64,000 nucleotides of DNA from Roseivirga sp. (lineage in GTDB: Bacteria; Bacteroidota; Bacteroidia; Cytophagales; Cyclobacteriaceae): assembly GCA_029262895.1 (NCBI GenBank), contig JAJCYM010000067.1, positions 19,459 through 83,458 of the forward strand. The letters are read 5' to 3'. The notes under the pieces were generated by a model, which was not told where the DNA came from, did no database searches, and saw only the letters and a list, made by a program, of their open reading frames with translations. How positions within the stretch are numbered: position 1 is the stretch's first letter; each line of letters begins with the position of its first letter. The translations under genes were made by a program, and so were the position numbers. Positions 36,453 to 43,150 of this stretch are shown piece after piece.

Positions 36453-36751
36453 AGAAGCATAGAGAAGTCATTTGGTCGAAAAAAGCGATTGACTCTTTAA
36501 AGGATCACTATGGCCGAATTGCAGAAGATTCTATATCTGCAGCAAAAAAGGTAAGAGCAGAGATTCTAAGAGCAGTCCAGGAGATTCCTCCATATGCAGA
36601 CAAATATCAATTAGACGAATACTACCCTAACAATCCAGGTAACATTAGAAGGTTTTTTCGCTGGAGCTATAGGATAATTTATCAGGTCAATGAATCCACC
36701 ATTGACATTTTAAATGTCATTCACACCAGCCAGGAACCTAATCAGGAGTAG
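36446..36751 (+). CDS. RelE/ParE-superfamily toxin
   Basis: 101 residues with the ParE layout: VIWSKKAIDSLKDHYGRIAEDSI, the two-helix hairpin, then GNIRRFFRWSYRIIYQVNESTIDILNVIHTSQ in pieces, where the conserved Arg and Tyr precede the beta-sheet and the final strand has a His near the C-terminus. Members inhibit gyrase (ParE) or cleave mRNA (RelE). The residues do not decide between these. The start overlaps the antitoxin end, so translation is coupled. It sits in a small accessory pocket near tRNA-Cys. Confidence 0.85.
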   Translation: MVKKHREVIWSKKAIDSLKDHYGRIAEDSISAAKKVRAEILRAVQEIPPYADKYQLDEYYPNNPGNIRRFFRWSYRIIYQVNESTIDILNVIHTSQEPNQE

Positions 36752-36957
36752 TATTCACGCAACCGGTTAGTCCGCTATCTATATGGTGAAAGAGGATCGG
36801 ACCGATAGTTGAGCAAAAAAGGAAGCTGTCTTTTGAGATTACCTCCTAGCCTCACCCTGCGGATTGCTCGTACCCGCGTGGCATGCCGCACAACCCCTCG
36901 TGAACCTTCACTTCGTTACGGTTTCGAACCTCCGGTTCGATCCGGGCCCGCCCGCGG
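36752..36957. other. GC-rich patch between toxin-antitoxin genes and tRNA-Cys terminator
   Basis: About 130 bp (36830-36960) are clearly richer in G+C than the surrounding 40-percent-like sequence and contain clustered ttcgaacc/ggttcga motifs. No protein or RNA gene could be supported. A 63-codon frame here has Arg/Pro-rich sequence of no family and extends into the terminator. It may be a decayed insertion. Confidence 0.5.
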
Positions 36958-37000
36958 TCAATTAAAAAAAGCACCCGAAAAGGGTGCTTTTTTTAATTGA
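36958..37000 (-). terminator. Strong bidirectional terminator downstream of tRNA-Cys
   Basis: A perfect 19-bp inverted repeat with a 5-nt loop. Its GC core gcaccc/gggtgc is flanked by a run of seven A on one side and seven T on the other, the classical intrinsic terminator form in both directions. It begins directly at the 3' end of the tRNA. Confidence 0.9.
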
Positions 37001-37070
37001 GGCGCTGAGCGGATTCGAACCGCTGTACGAGCTTTTGCAGAGCTCTGCCTAGCCACTCGGCCACAGCGCC
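37001..37070 (-). tRNA. tRNA-Cys (GCA)
   Basis: On the minus strand a 70-nt cloverleaf can be folded: 7-bp acceptor GGCGCTG/CAGCGCC, D-arm with GCCGAGTGGCTAGGC, anticodon stem GAGCT/AGCTC with loop CTGCAAA (anticodon GCA), a 4-nt variable loop and T-arm AGCGG-TTCGAAT-CCGCT. The CCA end is not encoded. A MITE-like repeat lies 4 bp upstream of its 5' end, and a strong terminator follows it. Confidence 0.97.
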
Positions 37071-37074
37071 ATTA

Positions 37075-37233
37075 ATACCAAATCAAATATAACATGACGG
37101 ATATAAATCATTTCTTACCGCTTGCTCTTCGTTGAAAAAATTAGCCATAACGATGATATGCCCTCATTTTTCGCCTTAATCAAACGATAATAATTTAATT
37201 TCTATTCGCGCCATTTCATAATTGAATTGGTAT
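37075..37233. repeat. MITE-like repeat, long copy (159 bp)
   Basis: Left end ataccaaatcaaatataaca and right end ataattgaattggtat form imperfect terminal inverted repeats. The ends match the 69-bp copy at 18493-18561, while the central part of about 85 bp is present only here and shows no reading frame of note. It is positioned 4 bp from the 5' end of tRNA-Cys. No transposase is nearby, so mobility would need a helper elsewhere. Confidence 0.85.
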
Positions 37234-37308
37234 AAGATTTGTAATAGGTCGGCAAATTTATCAAATATACCGTATGCGACAAATGCCAGACCTTATAATT
37301 ATTAATAA

Positions 37309-37337
37309 GAAAACGCCTCACAAAGCGAGGCGTTTTC
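37309..37337 (-). terminator. Intrinsic terminator of rpsA
   Basis: An 11-bp inverted repeat (gaaaacgcctc and complement, 7-nt loop) lies 22 nt after the rpsA stop codon in the minus-strand direction. The stem ends with a T-run, as expected for an intrinsic terminator. Confidence 0.8.
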
Positions 37338-37358
37338 TTTATATAAATCTAAAGCGAA

Positions 37359-39785
37359 TTACTTCCCTTCCTCTGAAGCTTCTCCTTCAGCAGATTCAAC
37401 TTCCGCTTCAGGTGCTTCTTCCTTCTCAGCGGCTTTTTTAGTCGCTTTCTTCTTCGCTTTTGGTTTCTCCTTAACCTCGGCTTTCACCTCTTCTGCTGGT
37501 TCTGCTACAGTTTCTTCAGCAGCTTCAGCTTTCGGCTCTTCGGTCTTCTTGACTTTGGCTTTGGCTTTAACTGGTTCTGCTACAGCTTCCTCAGCAACTT
37601 CGGCTTTCGGCTCTTCAGTCTTCTTAGACTTGGCTTTCTTCTCATTGGCTTTCTTGGTGTTGTCTTCCATCTCAGCCTTTAATGCTGACAATGCATCCAA
37701 ATCACCCAATGTCGAAACTTCCGTATCGCTATTCACCTTGCTAACACCACTACCTCTACCGCCAGTAGATTTTTTCTTAGGCGCTGCAGGTCTTTCTTCT
37801 GTCTTAGTATGTGTATTAGTATGAGAAAGCACAATTCTCTTATCGTCTTTAGAGAATTCAACAACTAGGAAATCCAACGTTTCTCCTGTCTCAACCATTG
37901 AACCGTCTTCTTTCTTCAAATGCCTGTTAGTAGCAATACCTTCAAGACCGTAAGGCAATTCAAGCGTTGCTCCTTTATCGTTTTTAGAAATTACAGTACA
38001 CTTATGTGAAGAACCGTTGGTGAATACCGTTTGGAAAGTATCCCATGGATTTTCCTCCAACTGCTTGTGCCCAAGAGCCAAACGTCTGTTGTCAATATCC
38101 AACTCAAGCACTTGTACTTCAAGCTCCTCTCCAACTTTCACGAACTCAGATGGATGCTTGATTTTCTTAGTCCATGACAAATCAGAAACGTGTACCAAAC
38201 CGTCAATACCCTCTTCAAGCTCAATGAATAAACCAAAGTTGGTAAGGTTTCTTACAATACCGGTGTGGTTAGTTCCAACACCATATTTGGTAAGTACATC
38301 TTGTTTAGTCCATGGATCCTCAGTCAATTGCTTGATTCCAAGAGACATTTTTCGTTCCTCCCTATCAAGGGTAAGTACAACTGCCTCAAGCTTGTCGCCA
38401 ACACTGATAAAATCCTGTGGATTTCTCAAATGCTGTGACCATGACATCTCAGAAACGTGAATCAATCCTTCAACACCTGGAAGCAATTCCAGGAATGCTC
38501 CGTAATCAGCAACATTTACAATGCCCCCGCTTACTTTAGATCCTATTTCAATAGTAGATTCAAGTTTATCCCATGGGTGCTCAGTCAATTGCTTCATACC
38601 CAACGAGATTCTCTTCTTGTCATCATCAAAGTCAAGAACCACAATATTCACTTTCTCATCTAATGTCAATACATCAGATGGGTCGTTGATTCTACCCCAA
38701 GAAATGTCGGTAATATGCAATAGACCATCTACACCACCAAGATCGATGAATACACCGAAGTTGGTCATGTTCTTGATCACACCCTCAAGTACTTGTCCTT
38801 TCTCAAGGTTCTTAAGAATTAGTGCTTTTTGCTTCTCAAGATCCTTCTCGATTAGGACTTTATGAGAAACAACCACGTTGTCGTTAGTGTAGTTGATTTT
38901 CACAACCTTCACTTCCATTTTCTTACCAACAAAAACGTCAAAGTCTCTGATTGGCTTAACATCAATTTGAGAACCAGGCAAGAATGATTCGATACCGTAG
39001 ATATCAACGATCAAACCTCCTTTGGTTCTCCTTTTTACCATACCCTCGATAATATTGTCGTTATCAAGTGCATCCTGAACAATTTCCCAAGCACGAACAA
39101 TTTTGGCCTTCCTTCTTGAAAGCACCAATTGACCTTGCGTGTTCTCTTGCTCTTCTATATATACTTCTACTTCGTCACCTACTTTAAGGTCTGGAGTATC
39201 TCTGAATTCAGAGGCGCCAACCAAACCATCAGATTTGAATCCGATATTTAGAACAACATCACGGTCAGTAATAGATACTACAGTACCTTTTACAACCTTC
39301 TTCTCCTCTACTGTGGTTAAGGTTTCTTCGTAAATTTTTGAAAGATCTTCTTTTTCTTTCTTAGAGTAACCTTCGCCAAAACCTTTGGTTTCAAAGGCTT
39401 CCCAATCGAACTCTTCAGCTTCGGCAGGTTTAGATTCCTTTGAAGGCTTAGCAGCTTTCTTTGGTTCTTCAACTACTTCTTCTGCAACAGGTTCTTCTGA
39501 AATTTCTTCCGTCTCGGTTGCCGCTTCAGGTGCTTCCTCAGTTTCGGCCACCACTTCCGGTGTTTCTTCTACTTCAGGTGCAGCCTCTTCGGTCTCAGCA
39601 GTTACTTCTGCCACTTCTTCAGTAACAGTGTCTTCTTGAGCTTCTGCAACCACTTCTGTTTCGGTAGTCTCTTCGGTTTCCGCTGGCGCTTCAACCTCAA
39701 CTGTTTCTTCTGTAGCTACCTCTTCAACAACAGCTTCAGTGTTTACCTCTTCTGTTGTTTCGTTTGCTTTATTTTCTTCAGCCAT
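37359..39785 (-). CDS. rpsA: 30S ribosomal protein S1 with long acidic N-tail and basic C-tail
   Basis: 808 residues. Six S1 (OB-fold) repeats span about 160-655, with typical segments such as NFGVFIDLGGVDGLLHITDISW and GLFIELEEGIDGLVHVSDLSW in pieces. S1 binds mRNA on the 30S subunit and helps initiation, which matters in Bacteroidota, where Shine-Dalgarno use is weak. The first 125 residues are low-complexity Glu/Thr/Val/Ala repeats, and the last 150 are Lys/Ala/Glu-rich repeats; ordinary S1 lacks both. The leader holds several inverted repeats, and a -7 promoter element lies 121 nt upstream. Confidence 0.96.
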   Translation of the reverse strand: MAEENKANETTEEVNTEAVVEEVATEETVEVEAPAETEETTETEVVAEAQEDTVTEEVAEVTAETEEAAPEVEETPEVVAETEEAPEAATETEEISEEPVAEEVVEEPKKAAKPSKESKPAEAEEFDWEAFETKGFGEGYSKKEKEDLSKIYEETLTTVEEKKVVKGTVVSITDRDVVLNIGFKSDGLVGASEFRDTPDLKVGDEVEVYIEEQENTQGQLVLSRRKAKIVRAWEIVQDALDNDNIIEGMVKRRTKGGLIVDIYGIESFLPGSQIDVKPIRDFDVFVGKKMEVKVVKINYTNDNVVVSHKVLIEKDLEKQKALILKNLEKGQVLEGVIKNMTNFGVFIDLGGVDGLLHITDISWGRINDPSDVLTLDEKVNIVVLDFDDDKKRISLGMKQLTEHPWDKLESTIEIGSKVSGGIVNVADYGAFLELLPGVEGLIHVSEMSWSQHLRNPQDFISVGDKLEAVVLTLDREERKMSLGIKQLTEDPWTKQDVLTKYGVGTNHTGIVRNLTNFGLFIELEEGIDGLVHVSDLSWTKKIKHPSEFVKVGEELEVQVLELDIDNRRLALGHKQLEENPWDTFQTVFTNGSSHKCTVISKNDKGATLELPYGLEGIATNRHLKKEDGSMVETGETLDFLVVEFSKDDKRIVLSHTNTHTKTEERPAAPKKKSTGGRGSGVSKVNSDTEVSTLGDLDALSALKAEMEDNTKKANEKKAKSKKTEEPKAEVAEEAVAEPVKAKAKVKKTEEPKAEAAEETVAEPAEEVKAEVKEKPKAKKKATKKAAEKEEAPEAEVESAEGEASEEGK

Positions 39786-39797
39786 AACAATAAAAAA

Positions 39798-39903
39798 GCT
39801 CTGGATTATACTCCTACCGGCTTCCAGAGCATCAACCGGTGGATTTTAGGTTTTGTTTTTCACTTTTAAGCAAGCTTAAAAGTCCGCTTCACTCGAAACG
39901 GAC
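39798..39903 (-). promoter_or_regulatory. Structured 5' leader of rpsA
   Basis: Three inverted repeats lie in the leader: gctctgga/tccagagc at 39798-39830, the palindrome cttttaagc-aa-gcttaaaag at 39863-39882, and gtccg/cggac with a further 3-bp stem at 39882-39903. The first ends 13 nt before the start codon and could mask initiation. S1 genes are autoregulated in other bacteria; here that is inference. Confidence 0.5.
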
Positions 39904-39905
39904 TG

Positions 39906-39913
39906 CAAAGGTA
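39906..39913 (-). promoter_or_regulatory. -7 promoter element of rpsA
   Basis: Minus-strand TACCTTTG is a perfect TAnnTTTG match. Transcription would start near 39899, giving a leader of about 114 nt that contains the inverted repeats described for rpsA. No clear TTTG -33 is present. Confidence 0.6.
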
Positions 39914-39981
39914 GAAAAAGAATTTGAATTTCTTAAAAGATCCAGGGAATTAGAACGATACCAAAACTGGTCAAACCTTAT

Positions 39982-40479
39982 TTAGTTCACACTCAAATAT
40001 TGAAGCCACTCCTGAGACGTGAACCCTGAGAAGTTTTTGAGAAAGACAATATATGAAGGCTTGTAAGGAGCCACTTTTAAAACCATCTCGGCCTTTTCTG
40101 GTGTAAGATCTCCCTTGGTAGAGTTACAAGTTTTGCAGGCGGTTACCAGGTTTTTCCAGGACGACTCGCCTCCCTTGGATTTAGGAATTACATGGTCAAT
40201 GGTCAAGTCTCGCACAGAGCCACAATACTGACACTCAAATCCATCTCTCTTAAAAATATTCTGCCTCGAGAGCATTACACTTTTGAACGGTATATAAACG
40301 TAGTGCTGCAATCTAATAACAGAAGGCATTGGATATGATTCACTAACTGTTCGAATAGATCTCTCAACATCTTCATGCACCAGTTCTGCTTTTTCAAGGT
40401 ACATCAATAAAAAGGCTCGTTCTGCTGAAGTAACAGTCAGTGGGCTATAATCCTGATTCAAGACGAGCACTCTGCGCAT
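39982..40479 (-). CDS. HNH endonuclease family protein
   Basis: 165 residues. An N-terminal region (MRRVLVLNQDYSPLTVTSAERA in pieces) is followed by the HNH fold: zinc pairs CQYC (83, 86) and CKTC (115, 118), catalytic DHVIPKSKGG with His96, and Asn110. This single-copy type is widespread in Bacteroidota and Cyanobacteria as a housekeeping-like gene and is not linked here to restriction or intron features. Last gene of the tsaD-led operon; its start overlaps the NlpC/P60 gene stop by one base. Confidence 0.9.
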   Translation of the reverse strand: MRRVLVLNQDYSPLTVTSAERAFLLMYLEKAELVHEDVERSIRTVSESYPMPSVIRLQHYVYIPFKSVMLSRQNIFKRDGFECQYCGSVRDLTIDHVIPKSKGGESSWKNLVTACKTCNSTKGDLTPEKAEMVLKVAPYKPSYIVFLKNFSGFTSQEWLQYLSVN

Positions 40480-41270
40480 TATTTTTCTTTGATGATCCGT
40501 TTTATTTTAAACAGCGTATGCGTGTACGTATTTTGTTCGGTTGAAAAAATTCCCTTGGAGTCTAATTGATCAATCTTCACTTTCCCAGAAGCGTGAATAA
40601 TCTGTTCATCTTTTAAAACAATGCCAACATGGTTCATTGTACCAGCCTTATTGGTGAAAAAGGCAAGGTCTCCGGGTAAGGCACTTTTTAATTTCACTTC
40701 CCTGCCTTGTAATATCTGCTGACTTGAATCTCTTTTAAGTTGATAACCTGCCACCTTAAATACCTGCTGCGTAAACCCTGAGCAATCTATACCAAAAGGC
40801 GTTTTTCCTCCCCAGAGGTATGGCGCATTCAAGTATTTCCTGGCCAGGCTTATCAGTTGTTCAGCATCCCACCGCTGATGTAGGCTTTTCGCCTCACCAT
40901 TAAAAGCCAGTTGCTCTTCCAGCACAAATAAAGGGTTACCGAGCAATGGCAGAATTGCACCAATAGTGACGTAGATCACATTCTTTTTATATAATATCCT
41001 GGAGGTCAAATCAGTGCAGATTTTGTATTCTGTGTCTGAAAGCTGCTGAAAGTAGTCTAATGAAATGCTATAATGTTGTTTGACATCAATCCAACCCTCA
41101 TAGTCGTCAAAGGCATTTTTGATCTGGCACCAAGCCCCATCTTCACTCGTGCTTGTCACGCTATAGTGCTCTCCAAACAGTAATTGAGAGGTCATTTCTG
41201 ATGCATCCGAGCTTTCTGCTCTCACAGGAATGACGCTCAATCGGCAAATACCAAAATCAACAGGTTTCAT
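40479..41270 (-). CDS. NlpC/P60 (C40) cell-wall peptidase with SH3-like domains
   Basis: 263 residues. The N-terminal half carries two SH3b-like regions (for example SEDGAWCQIKNAFDDYEGWID), and the C-terminal half is an NlpC/P60 hydrolase with catalytic Cys in GIDCSGFTQ, His in MNHVGIVL and a third polar residue in IIHASG. Such enzymes cleave gamma-D-Glu-DAP links in peptidoglycan. No signal peptide is visible from this start, so export may be by another route, or the enzyme acts on imported muropeptides. It overlaps neighbours by one base on both sides. Confidence 0.9.
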   Translation of the reverse strand: MKPVDFGICRLSVIPVRAESSDASEMTSQLLFGEHYSVTSTSEDGAWCQIKNAFDDYEGWIDVKQHYSISLDYFQQLSDTEYKICTDLTSRILYKKNVIYVTIGAILPLLGNPLFVLEEQLAFNGEAKSLHQRWDAEQLISLARKYLNAPYLWGGKTPFGIDCSGFTQQVFKVAGYQLKRDSSQQILQGREVKLKSALPGDLAFFTNKAGTMNHVGIVLKDEQIIHASGKVKIDQLDSKGIFSTEQNTYTHTLFKIKRIIKEK

Positions 41271-41737
41271 TAATAATCAGCTCGGTCTATTTCTCTTTTG
41301 TTATCCTTTTCTTTTAGCGTTGCCCTTTTGTCATGCAGTTTCTTACCACGGCCCAATGCTATCTCCAATTTGGCAAAACCTCTATCATTTATAAAAAGCC
41401 TTGTAGGCACTATAGTAAGTCCCTTTTCCTCGCTCTTAGTCTGTAGTTTATCAAGCTCTACCTTTTTCAACAATAACTTTCTCTCTCTATCACTTACATG
41501 ATTATAGTGAGTTCCCTGATCATAAGGAGAGATATGCATCTGCTTAACAAAAAGCTCCTCTTGCCTAAAGAAGCAAAAAGCATCCTGCATTTGAACTTTC
41601 CCTTCCCTTATTGATTTAATCTCGGTGCCCTGTAATTGCATACCGGCCACATATTTGTCAAGCAACTCAAACTCATACCTGGCTTTTCTGTTGTTTATGT
41701 TAATGCTATTAGAAAACCGGTTCTTGTCCTTCTTCAT
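41270..41737 (-). CDS. smpB: SsrA-binding protein SmpB
   Basis: 155 residues, the normal length. Key segments: NRKARYEFELLDKYVAGMQLQGTEIKSIREGKV in pieces, LFVKQMHISPYDQGT, KLEIALGRGKKLHDKR and the basic C-terminal tail KEKDNKREIDRADY, which is disordered and enters the decoding site. SmpB binds tmRNA and is needed for rescue of stalled ribosomes. The tmRNA gene itself is not in this window. It overlaps the NlpC gene by one base and follows the thioesterase gene directly. Confidence 0.97.
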   Translation of the reverse strand: MKKDKNRFSNSININNRKARYEFELLDKYVAGMQLQGTEIKSIREGKVQMQDAFCFFRQEELFVKQMHISPYDQGTHYNHVSDRERKLLLKKVELDKLQTKSEEKGLTIVPTRLFINDRGFAKLEIALGRGKKLHDKRATLKEKDNKREIDRADY

Positions 41738-42133
41738 CTATCTTTCTAAACTAGTGAAAATTTGATTGATCTTATCCTTGGTTAATATTTTCTGACCGGT
41801 CATACCTGTAGCGATCAATCTTTCTCCAATACTCACCTCTATTTTACAGATTAGCTCATGGTGCTCAAGTGAATCAAAAATTGCCTTAACAGTTAATCTC
41901 TCTCCTAAAAAAGCCGGGCCGTGATGTTTAATATTTAAAAAGGTACCAACCCCTTCTTCATTCGACTCTATCATCTCCAGCACAAATAGTCGGGATGACC
42001 ACTCCATTTCTCGGCCAAGTGCAAAAGTGCTACATACTCTGTGGACTGTTCCAACCTTAAAGGAAGCAAAGTCAGCTTCCTTAACTTCAAAATGATGGGT
42101 TTGGCAATCTCCGAGTTTAAAGATATTCTTCAT
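41738..42133 (-). CDS. Hotdog-fold thioesterase, FlK-like
   Basis: 131 residues. The layout TVHRVCSTFALGREMEWSSRLFVLEMIE in pieces, then GTFLNIKHHGPAFLGERLTVKA and a C-terminal strand pair fits the fluoroacetyl-CoA thioesterase (FlK)/4HBT-like hotdog family. Thr/Glu/His residues used for catalysis in FlK are not all clear, so an acyl-CoA hydrolase or binding role is inferred. It lies between tsaD (3 nt gap) and smpB (no gap) in a tight operon. Confidence 0.72.
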   Translation of the reverse strand: MKNIFKLGDCQTHHFEVKEADFASFKVGTVHRVCSTFALGREMEWSSRLFVLEMIESNEEGVGTFLNIKHHGPAFLGERLTVKAIFDSLEHHELICKIEVSIGERLIATGMTGQKILTKDKINQIFTSLER

Positions 42134-42136
42134 CCG

Positions 42137-43150
42137 CTAAAATTTCATTCTCGGCAAGGCGCTTACTTCCTGTCCGACAAATTCTCCTGCCAAATATTTA
42201 TAGTGGGCCGCCATGGCAATCATAGCAGCATTATCTGTGCAGTATTCAAATTCTGGAATAAATACCTGCCAACCTTCTTTTTCGGCCATTTCAGCCAGGC
42301 TTTTTCGCAAACCTTGATTAGCAGAAACCCCACCCGCAATGGCAATGTTCTTTATACGATACTCTCTGGAAGCCTTCCTCAATTTCTGTAGTAACATGCC
42401 AACCAGGGTTTTTTGAATACTCGCACAAATGTCATCCAAATTCTCGGTGATAAAGTGCTCGTTCTCTTTTAGTTTATCTCTCAAAAAATAAAGGATCCCC
42501 GTTTTGATACCGCTAAAAGAATAGTTTAATCCAGGCATTTCGGTTTCCGGAAAACTAAAACGATCGGGATTCCCTTTTGCGGCATGCTTGTCAACCTTAG
42601 GGCCTCCCGGATAGCCAAGTCCCAGAAGTTTGGCGGACTTATCAAAAGCCTCCCCAACTGCATCATCCTTGGTTTCGCCAATCACCTCCATATCCAGGTA
42701 GTCGTTGACTAAAACAATTTGGGTGTGCCCTCCACTTACTGTCAAGCATAAAAAAGGGTACTGAGGCTTTGGATCATCAATGAAATGCGCCAAAATATGC
42801 GCTTGCATATGATTGATTTCAATCAGAGGAATGTCCAAAGCCAGGGCCATCGACTTTGCAAATGAGGCCCCTACCAACAGCGCACCCATTAAGCCGGGGC
42901 CTCTGGTAAACGCTATGGCTGATAACTCGTTCTTATCTATGGCAGCATTTTTGAGTGCTTTATCAACCACAGGTACGATGTTTTGTTGGTGTGCTCTTGA
43001 AGCTAGTTCAGGTACCACTCCACCATAATTTTCGTGCACTGATTGCGTTGAGATGATATTATTGAGTACTTTGCCGTTATGAATAATAGCGGCCGAAGTT
43101 TCATCGCAGGATGATTCTATTGCTAATATTTTGACTTCGGAGGTGGGCAT
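42137..43150 (-). CDS. tsaD: tRNA N6-adenosine threonylcarbamoyltransferase
   Basis: 337 residues, universal family. ATPase-like fold with LAIESSCDETSAAI at the start, metal-binding HMQAHILAH, VSGGHTQIV, and FSGIKTGI and GGVSANQGLR later. TsaD transfers threonylcarbamoyl to A37 of ANN-decoding tRNAs, with TsaB and TsaE. First gene of a five-gene leftward operon. Its ATG shares base 43150 with the TTG start of the divergent TamB-like gene, so each promoter must lie inside the other gene. Confidence 0.97.
   Translation of the reverse strand: MPTSEVKILAIESSCDETSAAIIHNGKVLNNIISTQSVHENYGGVVPELASRAHQQNIVPVVDKALKNAAIDKNELSAIAFTRGPGLMGALLVGASFAKSMALALDIPLIEINHMQAHILAHFIDDPKPQYPFLCLTVSGGHTQIVLVNDYLDMEVIGETKDDAVGEAFDKSAKLLGLGYPGGPKVDKHAAKGNPDRFSFPETEMPGLNYSFSGIKTGILYFLRDKLKENEHFITENLDDICASIQKTLVGMLLQKLRKASREYRIKNIAIAGGVSANQGLRKSLAEMAEKEGWQVFIPEFEYCTDNAAMIAMAAHYKYLAGEFVGQEVSALPRMKF

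Noticed and set aside
36925..36960. T-arm-like sequence ccggttcgatccggg, suggesting a second tRNA
   Set aside because: The T-arm alone folds, but no acceptor or anticodon stem of matching sequence could be found within 90 nt on either side.
36809..37000. 63-codon Arg/Pro-rich frame in the GC-rich patch
   Set aside because: It runs into the perfect terminator of tRNA-Cys, and its residue content reflects the G+C-rich DNA. No domain pattern.
39385..39639. Ser-rich reading frame on the plus strand inside rpsA
   Set aside because: It is the antisense of the acidic low-complexity S1 tail. Repeats of GAA/GCT codons give Ser/Ala-rich reverse frames.
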